From contig NW_024737068.1 in NCBI RefSeq assembly GCF_018991925.1, positions 1,245,239 through 1,309,238 of the forward strand: a stretch of DNA of 64,000 bases, read 5' to 3'. A program made the translations under genes and the position numbers. Each line of letters starts with the position of its first letter. Position 1 is the stretch's first letter. The stretch is from Homarus americanus (lineage: Eukaryota > Arthropoda > Malacostraca > Decapoda > Nephropidae). The notes under the pieces are model-generated. The model did no database searches, had not been told where the DNA came from, and saw only the letters and a list, made by a program, of their open reading frames with translations. Positions 1 to 12,289 of the stretch are shown piece by piece.

Positions 1-2
1 CT

Positions 3-230
3 GTTAGTTCACCACTCCTTGAAGACATAGAGAACAATGCAATAGACCTAAGTGCAGAGGAGCTGAGTATTCAGAGCTCTACTAGCCAGCTGCCTCCTCC
101 TGGACCCCAAGAGATCATTGACCTCTCAGAAAGTCATAGCTTCATTGTTTCTGAAGTGCCACCTGAAAATGTCATGGAGGGAGATGGTGAGGAAACAGAC
201 GAAGCACTTTCTTCAGAGACTAAATCATGA
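3..230 (+). CDS. C-terminal end of an unidentified protein (5' end outside window)
   Basis: An open frame enters from the left edge and runs 75 codons to TGA at 228-230. The peptide is acidic and rich in Ser/Glu/Pro, with a short PPPGPQ stretch near residue 38 and an ETDEALSSE-like tail. It shows no Cys/His clusters and no hydrophobic segment. Codon use looks coding, with few CpG and balanced third positions, and in-frame stops appear only after the TGA. This suggests the disordered C-terminus of a larger, perhaps nuclear or scaffold, protein. No family is recognised. The frame has no Met near its start, so it must begin in an upstream exon. Being coding is likely; function is unknown. Confidence 0.6.
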   Translation, partial: VSSPLLEDIENNAIDLSAEELSIQSSTSQLPPPGPQEIIDLSESHSFIVSEVPPENVMEGDGEETDEALSSETKS

Positions 231-3200
231 AGACGTGGTGTAGAAGGCTTTTACCATAGGTCTAAATCTTTCAATATGCCAAGAGCTACACACCACATAT
301 ATAAATTATTAATGAATTTTTGGGTGGAAACAAACTATAGAAACATTGTGAGGTTATAAAGCTGAAGTGTGGTACAGTATATCCATTCTTATGCAAGTGT
401 TAATTTTAGTTTACCCTTTGAAACGCTAGCATAATAAGGTATGGGTAGGTAATCTATCTATCAGTTTGTTTTCTGAGTGCCTCTATACTATTTCTTATAT
501 GAAGCAACATCACTATAAGATATTTTGGTGAAAACTTGCCTTGAGTACAGTATATAGCATTGATGAAGTGCCAACCTCAAATCTGTGTCAGGGTCAAATA
601 TAATAGGGAGTATATTATGTGTTGCAGTACAAGTAATCATCTTTTAGTATGGATAATTATATGGGTGAAGTAACATTAATATCTCTGAGGTGAAATTAGT
701 GGTACCCATTATCATACCTCCCAGATAACACATAAACACACAAAATTTTAATGAGAACAAAAATGTGAGGAATTAGATATAAATTACTTGACCTGAAAAT
801 TTTTACAGTGCAGTATACTGTATCATGTGACTCTTCAATATGAAAGTTTGTTTGACAACCTCTTGTTGCCATTTAAGATTTATGTGAGTTACGACAACGA
901 AATACTGTACTTATATACAATATATTTTTTAACAAGTACAATAGTCAATATTCACAAATGATAATAGATTTTGTCAAAATTATATATTTTATTCTTTAAA
1001 CTTACCTATGAATTTAACATTATACACAGAGTAATGTGATCTCATTCACAAAGAATTTAGCATTTATATTTTGCAGTTAACAGCCCAAAGAAAATTATTA
1101 AAAGTATAAGTATTTTTCCCAAGCAAGTAAATCCAAGATAAATTTTGCTTTATCTGAGTTTATAAGAAATTTAATTTTTTATAATCTTATCTAAATACTG
1201 TGCATTACATTTAAGATGTACTGAATGAATCTCGGTGTGACATCGGGGATACCAGTTTTTGTCAATTGAAGTTGTATATATTGAAGTTCTTTTTCTGATT
1301 TGTGATAACTTTTTTTCTTTGCTGGTAATATGCCAGATGAACAGTGTGTTTTCTGGAGACTCCAAGTCTTTAATGTTTTGTTATACCTTTATCATTATCA
1401 CCACCCTCATCACCCGGGACTCATTAATACTGTTGCTTCCTGGATGTCCGTCTCCTTTGCTTCTGGAGAATCATTCAGCCATCACTCCTTGTTCCCTCCC
1501 CCTCTGTCATCTACCTTTGAGTTGTAAACTTTATTTTTTCTATTAATCCATGCCACATAGCCCATCACCTCGTTCATTTCCTTATTTCTGCATTTCTAGT
1601 TTTCTCCGTCCTATTCACCCCACATATCTTCAAACATGTCCTGTGTACTGTATATCTTTTATCCTTGCATCCAGAGTCTTTGCTTCACATATTAAATCCT
1701 TAACATTAACATCATCTTTAGCATTTTATCTCATGCACTAAGTGCAGAAGAGCTTATGACACCCCTGGTGTTAATGCATCATTGGAAACTATTTTAAGTT
1801 TTAGTTCCTATGTGTGTATATGCAGGTGAGTTGTTACCTTTTGGTAGTGCTCATTATTATGTAGCACATTTGATGTTGTTTATGAAACATTTTGCTGATA
1901 AAGAAGGCAGTGTATTAGTACCAAATAAAATTATATTATAAACTACAGTCTCTCTATGACATGCCATGAATCAAGCAAAATTTTTTTTTATTATTGGAAT
2001 ATTATACTGGTGATAAATATGTAACTTTCATAATTTTGCGTGAAGTTTCCTACATATTGGTATTAACCAAAGGATTCAATTTTAAAGTAATCAGATTTCT
2101 TATCTACCGTTAGACTGATCATTATTTTTTCAAGTAACAACACCTCAGTTTTTAAAAATCAATTATCATGAGTAAGTTCTGTTTGGAATTCATTTACTAT
2201 ATAATACTACAGTATAGTAAATCCTCAACAACTTAAAAGAGTTTAAGTTGGAAGGGATAAGGTACATTCATCATCAGCATTGTGAAGCCAACAAAAGGAT
2301 GAAAACCTTAGGTAAAGTTTTAAGGCTCTCAGTTGACTGGTAATTGTGTGCTAGCTTTTGTTACTCCGTCTCTTAATTTACTTTAATATCCAGGTTCTAG
2401 GCGTAACCAAACATAAAAAGTGAAGTAAATTAAAAGGGAATAAAAATAAATAAAGTAAACCTTTAAAAATTTAATTAAATATTAACACAATAAAGAGCCT
2501 CGTAGGCTGTCACAACCAATTGATTCACTATCGAAATTTTTAAGACAAATGATACTACAACATCGAAACATCAAAAGAATAAAAATAAAGCATTGGATTA
2601 CGTTACCGCATAAACATATAAAAACTAACACTGAAATTAACTAACTTGAAACAACACTGAATTACTTAAATGTAACTAAGCAAGCACTGATGGACACATG
2701 AGAGACATAAATAGGTACTCAAATAAATATACGACATTGGTGGTGACAGGAACAATCACAGAAATAAAATGAAGTATAACTAACAGGTGACAGGTGTCAC
2801 TCAAAAGAACGTGAACTGAATGACAAGGAGGACTGGACTCCGGCAGTTGGTGGACCACTATATATAGGGCCAATTCCCGCCAAAAACCCGCCGGTGGGTC
2901 ATTTAACGATGCAGATGGTCGTTAGAGAGAAAGAATGCTTGTTACAATACTAAATGAAGAAATAAGATGGGCTAGAACAAATAATAACAGTTAAAACCTT
3001 AACAGCACAGGGTAAGGTGACTAGATTATATAATAGTAAATATAACACATCATTACAGGAATAATATGGAAGACCATGGAAGCATGTTATATAAAAAAAA
3101 AATAGGAAAATACAGCACAGTCATAACACTTTCCATAGGCAATTAGTCACTAGAAACAAAGTTCTATGAAAACGTGGTGTGATGATATATTGTACAACCC

Positions 3201-3766
3201 CACTGATGCTTAGGCATATAATACAGCTCTGTGTGGCCCAAGAGGTTGGTGTAGTGCAGATACAGCCTGGCGTCAGACTTGGAGTAGTCTCTCTAGCCTT
3301 TTCCTGGGACAGTGTCTTAGTTACTGCTGAATTGTGGCTCTCTGGCCTTAAGAACAGAAATTTTAGTGCCTCAGGAGACCCCTTCAAGGTTTTAAAGGGT
3401 CATTTAACCCACTCCACCCTCTGGTTCTTATCATACTGAAATGCCTCTTCCTCATACACTACTATATGGTGACATGGCCATCAGGCAGTGGTGTGTCATG
3501 AAGATATTTGAAGGGAAGCATTGTAATCAGTTGCCCTCTAGAGCTGAAGAATGAATAAGGAAGCATATTGGCAGAAATAAACAAACATGTGATTATGTGG
3601 TCTAAATAGAGACATAACAAGAGGAATATTCATTTCTCCAGCATGAGAGACAAGTACAAAACCCCACTCAAAAGAATTATACTGTAGATATAATTAGTAC
3701 AATAACTGACACGGTTTTAGTCAGAATATCAAGGGGGAGAGATACTTTAAATTTGGGGATATCTGA
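231..3766. other. 3' flank of the first gene; AT-rich non-coding DNA
   Basis: No supported gene. The first about 1.7 kb is probably 3'UTR and downstream flank of the gene ending at 230. The best polyadenylation signal is AATAAA at 1924-1929. Many short TACTGTA/TACAGTA motifs occur, for example near 545, 815, 905 and 2208. A minus-strand reading of 2850-2890 shows a TATATATA stretch next to TTGGCGGG-like sequence, which is only weakly promoter-like. The short open frames here have no recognisable domains. Confidence 0.45.
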
Positions 3767-6700
3767 TGGTGGGGAGGGTGTTGGTTGTGATTGTGGGGAG
3801 GGGTGTTGGTTGTGATTGGGGGGAGGGTTGGTTGAGATTGTGGAGGGAGGGGTTGGTTGAGATTGTGGGGAGGGGTGTTGGTTGAGGAGGTGTTGGTTGT
3901 GATTGAGGGGGGTGTTGGTTGTGATTGTGGGGAGGGGGTTGGTTGGTTGGGGAGGGGGTGTTGGTTGAGATTGTGAGGAGGGGGTTGGTTGGGGGGGGGG
4001 TTGGTTGAGATCAGGAGGGGGTTGGTTTGAGATTGTGGGGAGGGGGTGGGGAGGGTGTTGAGTTGGTGAGATTGTGGGGAGGGGGGTGTTGGTTGTGATT
4101 GTAGTGGAGGGGTGTTGGTTGTGATTGTGGGGAGGGGGTGTTGGTTGTGATTGTGGGAGAGGGTGATTGTGGGGGAGTGGGTGTGATGGGTGTATTGTGA
4201 TTGTGGGAGGTGTTGGTTGGATTGTGTTGTGATTGTGGGGAGTGTTGCGGACAGTGATTGTGGGGAGGGGTGTGGTTGGTTGTGATTGTGGGGAGAGGGT
4301 GATTGGGGTGATTGTGCCGTGAGGGGGTGTTGGTGTGATTGTGGGGAGGGGGTGTTGGTTGTGATTGTGGGGAGGGGTGTTGGTTGTGATTGTGGGGAGG
4401 GGGTGTTGGATTTGTTGTGATTGTGGGGAGGGGTGTTGGTTGTGATTGTGGGGAGGGGGGTGCTTGGTTTGAAGTGCGGAGGGGGGTGTTGTTGTGAGTT
4501 GGGTGGATTGTGGGGTGATTGGGGGGGTGTTGGTTGTGATTGTGGGGAGGGTGTTGGTTGGGTGATTGTGTGTGGGACCGTGGGGAGAGGGTGATGGTTG
4601 TGGATTGTGGGGGGGGGTGTTGGTTGTGATTGTGTTGAGGGGGTGTTGATTGGGGAGGATGTTGGTTGAGATTGTGGGAAGGGTGATTGTGTTGTGATTG
4701 TGGGAGGGGTGTTGGTTGTGATTGTGGGGAGGGGGGTGTTGGTTGTGATTGTGATTGTGGGGAGGGGTGAGGTTGTGTGATTGTGGGAGGGGTGTTGGTT
4801 GTGATTGTGGGGAGGTGTTGGTTGTGATTGCGGAGGGGTGTTGATTGTGGGAGGGGGTTGGTTGAGATTGTGGGGAGGGGTGTTGATGTGGGGAGGGGGT
4901 GTGTGATTGTGTGGTTGTGATTGTGGGGAGGGGTGTTGGGATTGGTGATTGATTGTGGGGAGGGGTGTTGGTTGTGATTGTTGTGATTGTGGGGAGGGTG
5001 TTGGTTGAGATTGTGGGGAGGGGTGTTGGTTGTGATTGTGGGGAGGGGGGTGTGTGTGGTGTTGGTTGTGATTGTGGGGAGGGGGTGTTGGTTGTGATTG
5101 TGGGGAGGGGTGTTGGTTGTGATTGTGGGGAGAGGGGTGATGGTTGTGATTGTGGGGAGGGGTGTTGGTTGGATTGTGTTGAGGGTGTTGGTTGTGATTG
5201 TGATTGATTGGGAGGAGGGTGAGGGATGTTGCGAGGGGGGTGTTGGTTGTGATGTGGGGAGGGGGTGTTTGGTGTGGGGGAGTGATTGTGGGAGGGGTTG
5301 GTTGTGATTGTGGGGAGGGTGTTGGGATTGTTTGGTGTGATTGTGGGGAGGGGTGTTGGTTGTGATTGGGGAGGGGTGTTGGTGTGTGGGAGGGGGGTGT
5401 TGGTTGTGATGTGTGTGGGAGGGGTGTTGGTTGTGATTGTGGGGAGGGGGTTGTGACAGATTGTGGGGAGGGGGTGAGTTGGGATTGTGGGGGAGAGGGG
5501 GTGACAGATTGTGGGGAGGGGTGTTGGTTGTGATTGTGGAGGGGTGTTGTTGTGATTGTGGGAGGGATGTTGGTGTTGGTTGTGATCAGGGGAGGGGGGG
5601 TGACAGATTGTGGGGAGGGGTTGGTTGTGATTGTGGGAGAGGGGTGATGGTTGATTGTGTGTTGGTTGTGATTGTGGGGAGGGGGGGTTGTGATTGTGGG
5701 GAGGGGGTTGGTGATTGTGGGGAGGGTGTGGTGATTGTTGTGAGATGTGATTGGGGAGGGTGGTTGTGATTGTGGGGAGGGGTGTTGGTTGTGATTGTGG
5801 GGAGGGGGGTGGGGAGTGATTGTGGGGAGTTGATTGTTGATGGTTGTGATTGTGGGAGGGGTGTTGATTGTGTTGAGGGGGTGTTGGTTGTGATTGTGGG
5901 GAGGGATTGAGTGGGTGTTGGAGATTGTGTGTTGGTGATTGTGAGGGGGGATTGTTGGTTGGTGTGATTGTGGGGGTGTTTTTGTGATTGTGAGGGGGTG
6001 TTGGTGTGATTGTGGGGGTGAAAGTTTGATTGTGGGGAGGGATGAAGTGGTTGATTGTGGGGGGTGATTGTGGGGAGGGGTGTTTGGGTGATGTTGAGGG
6101 GTGTTGGTTGGATTGGGGATGTTTGGATTTGGTTGGGGGAGGGGGTGTGGTTGTGTGTGTTGAGAACAGTGTGATTGTGGGGAGGGGGGGTGTTGGTTGT
6201 GATTACAGGGAGGGGGTGTTGGTTGTGATTGTGGGAAGGGGGTGTTGGTGATTGCAGGAGAGGGTGTTTTGCAGGAGGGGGTGTTGATTGTGATTGGGGA
6301 GGGGGTGTTATTTGATTGTGGGGGAGGGGTTGGTTGTTGGAGGAGGTGTTGGGAGATTGTGGGGATGGTTGGTGTGGTGTGGGGGAGGGATTGTGGGGAG
6401 AGGTGATGAGGGGGAGTGTTGGTGTGATTTGATTGGTTGTGATTGTGGGAAGATTGGGGAGGGGGGTGTTGGTTGTGATTAGGGAAGGGTGTTGGCGATT
6501 GTGGGGAGGGGGTGTTGGCTTGTGATTGTGGGAGGGGTGTTGATTGTGGAGGGGGTGTTGGTTGTGTGGGGAGGATGTTGGTTGTGATTGCAGGGAGGGG
6601 GTGTTGGTTGTGATTGTGGGGGAGGGGTGTTGGTTGTGATTGTGGGGAGGGTGTTGTGATTGTGGGGAGGGATGTTGGTTGAGATTGTGGGGATTTGTGA

Positions 6701-6969
6701 TTGTGAGGGGTGTGGGGAGGGGTGTTGGTTGTGATTGTGAGGGGTGATTGGTTGTGATTGTGGGGAGGAGGGTGAGTGGGGGTTGTGATTGTGGGGGGGA
6801 TGTTGGTTGAGATTGTGGGAGGGGGGTGGTTGTGATTGTGGGGATTGTTGTGGGGAGGGGGTTGGTTTGTAGATTGTGGGAAGGGGGGTGTGGATTGTGG
6901 GGAGGGGGTGTTGGTTGAGATTGTGGGGAGGGGATGTTGGTTGTGATTGTGGGGAGGGGGGTGATGGTG
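3767..6969. repeat. 3.2-kb G-rich minisatellite, about 25-bp unit
   Basis: Roughly 125 degenerate copies of a unit with core TTGGTTGTGATTGTGGGG followed by AGGGG. The plus strand is almost free of C. Unit length wobbles through G-run indels. Because the minus strand is C/A/T-rich with few TA-purine stops, it stays open for 1102 codons as a Pro/Thr/Asn/His/Gln repeat; I regard that as a by-product. Runs of four to seven G separated by short spacers give dense G-quadruplex potential on the plus strand. Confidence 0.9.
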
Positions 6970-7800
6970 AGAGAAGCTGAACACCAACAACATTAGAAAA
7001 CAAATTTCAGTACAGCACAGCAGGAACAAAACAATGACAGCAGATGCAGTAAGCAGGCAGGGAGGAGGGACTAACTTTAGCCAACATAACCTTGACTACC
7101 AGAGCAGAGCTGAATCAGTAAACCTGTATGTCTATCTTGGGTTACGTCACCTGAGAGAATTTATAGAATAAGCAAAATGAGACACTGATCATAATTAGGG
7201 ATGAGGAGATAATAACAAATACTAATGGACAAAGATGAGGGGAGGAGGGCCAGGGGAAGGCAGAGACCGGGATGGATGAATGAAATAAACTAAGTCCCCC
7301 AGAGGCCAGAGAGATACAAAACCTTAGAAGATTCGTAAAAACAACCCGGGAACGTTTAGAGTGGAGGACTGTGGTCTCCACCCCTAAGATCTGGGGACGG
7401 TTCTCTGACTAACTGGGACGGAATCAGGTCACAGTTTTCAGCGATACCCAGTTAAAGAATTTCAAGACAAGAGCTTTGATGAAACTGAAGCAGTACAACT
7501 TCCCCGTGCTTATTAGCTAACATTCGAGAGATAACTGTAGAAGCATTGGGCAGATCAAGATATCTTGGAGTTTGAGAGCTCGTAGCATACTATATGCAGC
7601 ATTAGCCCGCCCGATTCATTACAGTACTGATAATTTTCCAACAACTGAATGAAGAATTTAGATATACAGGATACAGCAAAGACTAGACCAGAATAAACCT
7701 ATTGCTGTAAAAAAATAAGGCAGGCAGAATGTTATCTGTTACCGCCACAGTAGGATAAACTACCTGTAGAAGGGAGAGAGAAAGGGAGACAGGAGATGTT
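6970..7800. other. Non-coding interval
   Basis: Unique-looking sequence between the G-rich array and a retroelement 3' end. No domain-bearing frame, RNA gene or repeat recognised. Confidence 0.4.
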
Positions 7801-8762
7801 TTTTTAGTTTAACAAATTTATTGACAAAGCTTGGAGTACAGTTTGCCTATACTGAGTAATTCAGTCAGGTCTTGATACTGAAGGTGGTATGACTTCTCAC
7901 TGTCATGCAGGACAGAGGTTCATACACAAAGAAATACATCATATTCATTAACAGTATATATAGGTCATATTCATGTGGGTGATGTCACTGTTCACTGCCA
8001 TGCAGGACAGAGGTTCATACACAAAAAAATGCATCATATTCAATAGCAGTATATTTAGGTCAGAGTCATGTAGGTGATGTCACTGTTTGCTGCCATGCAA
8101 GACAGTGGTTCATATACATTGGACGTCATATTCTAATTGAAGACTAATCAGTGTGGGCTAGCCAATTTGGGATAAACAGCAAGAATGTCCCCAAGCACCC
8201 CCGATTCAATATAGTAATTACAAAGTTCATGATACAATAAGCCAGGTGGCCTGAAGTCTTTGACAGTATCACTGTCACATTCAATAATATAGTGTTCAAG
8301 TGTATGCTTTAAAGGTTTATCACAAAGTTTACATGCTGAGTGTTCTGGTATGGGTACAGCGTTACTAACTTGCCAGATGTGTCTGTATCCTAGCCTAATT
8401 CTGGCCACGACTACATCACATTGTCTGGTTCTGTCCTTTTGCTGGCCACACTGGTACCTCTTGTCACAAAATTTGTCATATTTACTAATGCTACAACTGC
8501 CAGGTCTCTCTGCATTTATCAGTTCTTCTAGATCACTGTTCATGATTCTGACTTGAATGTTTTTAAGTACAGCATTGGACAGGCCAAGGTCACGGTCAAC
8601 ATTTTCTTTCTTACATGCCTCCTTGGCCCTTAATGCACGAGTCATAAAGGCAAGCATGAACTCCGCATGCTTCCCAGATGGGCGCTGTAAACGCTTCTGT
8701 GCTTCACCTTGCACAGGATGGAAGGGGGTTCCCAATAAACTAGCCCCCTCGCGGGCAATCTA
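7801..8762 (-). mobile_element. 5'-truncated Jockey-like non-LTR retrotransposon, 3' end
   Basis: Minus-strand copy holding only the end of the pol frame (8735 to 8148) and a 3'UTR that ends in AATAAATTTGTTAAACTAAA then an A-run at 7801-7807. The same 3'UTR recurs at 34486-34760. A CATGCAGGACAGAGG-containing block of about 80 bp is tandemly repeated in the UTR (near 7905, 7998 and 8090). Confidence 0.75.
8148..8735 (-). pseudogene. Retrotransposon pol C-terminus with Cys-His knuckle
   Basis: About 195 codons homologous to the region after RNase H in the element at 45412-47385. Shared landmarks are the ARIRLGYRHIWQ segment and a C-x2-C-x9-H-x4-C cluster (CKLC...HTLEHYIIEC). These knuckles are typical of arthropod Jockey-like elements and are thought to bind nucleic acid. 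The reverse transcriptase and RNase H are missing because the copy is 5'-truncated; the frame stays open to about 8760 without a proper Met. Dead copy. Confidence 0.75.
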
Positions 8763-9348
8763 AAACAAAGCAAAAAATCATTGGCCAGTCTATCAGACAG
8801 GAGAGAGACAGAGGGAGTGTTGACAACGAACTTTGCTGAGGTGATAAATATGAAACAGATGGGCCTCGCCTCGGGCTGACTAGCTCGACTAGTCTATAGC
8901 CGTCCGGTGAGTTATCAAGTCAGGGAGCTAATAAGTCCTACATTAGACCCGAAACACGTAAGCTTTTATATTGTTTAACACCCACTCTACTCAAATATAT
9001 TATATGTAGTCGTTAATAGTGAAGGAACGTACGAGTGAATTAATTATCTCATACGTAACATATGTAATTTGTACTCCGCAGGTTTTGACCGAATAAAGAA
9101 CAATCGAGTCCTACGTGCAAGGGTCTAATTATCCCACAGTCGCTCATTGGGCGGTTACATTATCTAAGGAATAAGTTTCTAATTAGTCTATTACTGTTTT
9201 ATGTTTGGTAATAATATATTGTAGTGGATTCCTCCCCTACAAACTCCGTTTGTTGCTGACTGGCCGACCCCCGCGAATCTACCGGCGTATCCCTCGTGGT
9301 CAAGGTCAGGTAACCAGCGACGCCGAACAAAGCCACGCCTACCTCCGC

Positions 9349-9461
9349 TATATAAGACCTGACCTCGTGGTGACCTAGGACTCTTTTCTACCTTCACCAA
9401 CCAGCAAGCAACACCTCCTCCTCCTCCTGCCTGGCGGCCCTCGCTCCCGCCAGCGACCATG
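9349..9461 (+). promoter_or_regulatory. Candidate TATA promoter with leader and strong-context ATG
   Basis: TATATAAG at 9349-9356 is followed 110 bp later by an ATG at 9459 in near-ideal context (GCGACCATGG). The leader between them is C/T-rich. From that ATG only an 8-codon peptide (MATHKLVP) is read before TGA, unless a splice donor lies nearby. It could be the promoter of an LTR element or a small gene start. No LTR partner was found in the window. Confidence 0.3.
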
Positions 9462-9706
9462 GCGACCCACAAGCTAGTCCCCTGAGCACCCTCACCAACC
9501 AGCTCTCTCTACTCAACGCTTGTAACCATGCTGCCTTCCCAGCACCAAGCTGCATTGTACATCCAATACAATATGTATACAGAGAGCACATTGTGAGTTT
9601 CCTTTCTCCATCCCATCCTGAGTGTGAACCAAACATCTCGTACCCCACAATACTTCCGGCAACAAAACGACTGACATTCTTACACTCAATGGGAGGGTGC
9701 AACACA

Positions 9707-9751
9707 GTGTCAAGGATGGTATTTAGAAGTTTTAAATGCCATCCTTGACAC
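9707..9751. other. Near-perfect 18-bp hairpin
   Basis: GTGTCAAGGATGGTATTT is followed by an 8-nt loop and its reverse complement with one mismatch. Too short for a normal pre-miRNA. It may be a relic of a terminal or regulatory stem in a mobile element. Confidence 0.6.
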
Positions 9752-9876
9752 AAAAACAAATCGTTAATAAAATAGAGCCCTTTGTTGCTATGGTCATATT
9801 ACGTAAGTCATAATCATACCGCTCGCCCTTCCGTCGCACAGAAGTTTGTTAACACTTTTACTCAAAAGTTAGCCAA

Positions 9877-9879
<3 letters not shown>

Positions 9880-9949
<70 letters not shown>

Positions 9950-9950
9950 T
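9880..9950. repeat. (AT)n microsatellite
   Basis: About 35 AT dinucleotides with one AC interruption near 9943. Confidence 0.95.
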
Positions 9951-10950
9951 CTTAAGATGAGTAGATGACCTGATTTATTTTTGCAGTCTTCATAATTTTT
10001 CCTCGGTTTTCTGGATTTGATATTCACATCAATGTCTTTAGTTTATGTATTTTTTCTTTTTGTGCGACTTGTAATTGAATGCTAAGAAAATTAAGAGGAA
10101 GATCTGGGAGAGAGTTAATAATATACATAAATAAACCTTATTGTATAGGGAGTGTGCTACAGAGAGGAGGAGGAGAGAGAGACACACTACACGTGACATC
10201 TCTCAACTAGTGAGAGGCTTGTATATATTGGGCATTCCAACCACAAAACTAAGCCACCGACAATTATACCTTATTCTACAGAGTTTATTTACCTTAAAGG
10301 AAAGCACATCCCGCTTTAAACACCGTAATAACGACCAAACACACCATGACCCCGATAAACAAGGGAAAACGTGCCATAAGGAAAAATACTTTGGGTTGTA
10401 AAGCGTTAAAAAATTGTTACCATTCTAAAAACAATTAAAGTGGGCGTGCTGGTGTGTGTTACCTCCTCCTGCCTCCTTCATTACCCCCACCAACAACCTC
10501 TGAAGTGACAAGAAAGTGCTCAAGTGTAAGTAATGCGTATGGCCTACCCAGAAATGGCTGGTAGTGATAAAGGCCAAGGTGAGGGGCCACACACACACAC
10601 ACACACTCCCTGCTGATTTACGACATGATATTACACTCAAGACATTATGTAAGTGTATTACCAAGTGAGAGTGACTGACAACCTCTACATCTTACCACAC
10701 TCTGACATGAATTAAGGTCATTCAGTTAGTAGACTATTGAAGTTATTTGAAGGTAATTGATAAAGTTCCCAAATCTTCCCTATTGTCAGTGTTGCTGTGA
10801 TGGAAGATTAACCCAAATGTACGATTTCTCTATCAATTAGCTGTTTTTTATCTGTTGTTATTAAGACTTTGAACTTTATATTTTATCCTTTCCGCCACTG
10901 ATCGCCTCATTAGCCTCTTGGGCGGTCAGTCACGTCTCTGCAATGTACTG
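9951..10950. other. Non-coding interval
   Basis: No gene supported. Contains a short (CA)n at about 10590-10607 and purine-rich patches. Short frames show no domains. Confidence 0.4.
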
Positions 10951-11133
10951 CTAGCAACTACTGGGCATGTACTGGCTCCTGAATGTATCTGAACATGTGC
11001 CAGTGTTGAAAGAGCTCACACTCGGTGCTGTCACAACGTTCTCCGGCAGATTGTTCCAAGAGTTCACAATTCTCGGTCGGAAAAAGTGGTAATACGTGAC
11101 GACAGCGGTCCAACCTCGGCAGCTACTTGACAA
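10951..11133 (-). mobile_element. Remnant of non-LTR reverse transcriptase C-terminus
   Basis: The minus-strand peptide contains a FFRPRIVNSWNNLPENVVTA segment followed by PSVSSFNT. This is the typical end of CR1/L2-like pol proteins (F-F-R-V-N-W-N-LP-VV-A-SV-FK). Nothing upstream of this end is preserved. Fossil. Confidence 0.6.
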
Positions 11134-11331
11134 GATTTCTCCTTAGAACCAAAAAGTTTTCTTACCTTGAGAAACATACAGATATGCAGGAGGATTGTAT
11201 TTTGTGAGTTGCCAGTGTATCAGTTTATGACTACGAGTTGTGCGGAGGAAGACAGCCAAACACGATATTGCCACGAATGCTGTGTTTAGCCTGTAGGAAT
11301 GGTTATTTTCTCAGAAGGGATGTTTATTCTA

Positions 11332-12289
11332 CAGGTACTCCTCGACTTACGACAACCCGGACATACGACCGCCGTAGTCGTATAAAATATTTTTCAAATT
11401 ACGTATTTTCTCGTACCGAAACTTTTCCGTCCCGTACGACAGCGTGGGCTGGGCCGCTCAGTTGGTGTTTGGCCGTCGTTGTTGTTAGTGATCGCGCTGT
11501 GTACTGACGAAATTTTGGTTTCTAATTCCCTTTAAAATGGCTGGCTAGCGTAAAAGTGAGAGTTTTCGTGGTGCTCATAAGAAAAGGAGACAGTCAATTG
11601 CTTTTGAGATGAAAATGAAAATAATAATGCAATATAAAAATGGAAAAACGGTAGCAACCATTTCACACGACCTTGGCTTCTCTCACTCGACGATATCAAC
11701 AATTTTGAAGGACAAGGCAGAGGCATTTGCTACTATTAATGAGGGACGCAAATGTTTGAAGAAATGGATCACAATGTTAAGTGTTTTGCAAAAGTTGACA
11801 GACTGATCCAAGATGCACTTGCTTGCTACAGGGAGATTTACAATGAAAAGGAAAGGCAAACTGTGCAGTCTAAATTGGACATATATTTTAAGAAGTCCCC
11901 CACTGCTGTCTCCTCACGCCCCACTACTGCTGCCTCTTCACTCCCTAAAGATGATCCAATACCTTCAACAAGCAAGCAAGTATGTTAGCCTGTCTGAAGA
12001 AAGTGAAATTGATGACCCACCCAGCCCTGTCTTCTCCTCTGCTTCATCCAATTAATGTAGTCTCCATGTTTAATTAAAAAATTATTGAGGCCCTGTGTGC
12101 ATTCAGCTGACTACATTAAAGGTAAGTGCACAGTAACACTTTATTCATTTTTCATTATTGATTACTTTTACTGTACCGTATTTAATTTTAGAATTTCTCT
12201 GTATTATTTTCGCATTTTCGATATACGACCAATTCGACTTACGACCTGGTCGTCGGGACGGAACCCTGTCGTAAGTCGAGGAGAGACTG
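11332..12289 (+). mobile_element. pogo/Tigger-type DNA transposon, internally deleted
   Basis: The left end CAGGTACTCCTCGACTTACG and the right end, read inverted, CAGTCTCTCCTCGACTTACG form terminal inverted repeats. They are flanked by TA on both sides (11330-11331 and 12290-12291), the pogo/Tc1-mariner target duplication. It encodes a broken transposase on the plus strand. At 958 bp it is far shorter than a full Tigger (about 2.5 kb), so it is non-autonomous. Confidence 0.88.
11537..12055 (+). pseudogene. Tigger transposase remnant (N- and C-terminal parts)
   Basis: The ATG at 11537 starts an MAG-then-stop-then-RKSESFRG reading that continues as a psq/CENP-B-type helix-turn-helix (SIAFEMKMKIIMQYKNGKTV ... 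HDLGFSHSTISTILKDK). After about residue 75 the frame jumps to a Tigger-like C-terminal tail (LACYREIYNEKERQTVQSKL ... Ser/Pro-rich). The CENP-B second helix-turn-helix and the whole DDE catalytic domain are deleted. There is an in-frame TAG at codon 4 and at least one frameshift. Cannot make active transposase. Confidence 0.8.

Larger units (their letters stand above)
8763..9879. other. Interval with promoter-like patch and hairpin
   Basis: No supported gene. It contains the GC-rich TATA-bearing patch and the 9707-9751 hairpin listed separately. Bases 8763-9190 are AT-rich and featureless to me. The 121-codon minus frame at 9394-9759 has no recognised domain. Confidence 0.35.

Noticed and set aside
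2840..2890. TATA plus E2F-like promoter on the minus strand
   Set aside because: TATATATA is common in this AT-rich DNA and no transcript or coding exon follows.
3721..7029. 1102-codon minus-strand open frame
   Set aside because: It is the complement of the G-rich minisatellite; frames shift with every unit indel but stops cannot occur in this composition. No non-repeat domain and no conserved period in protein.
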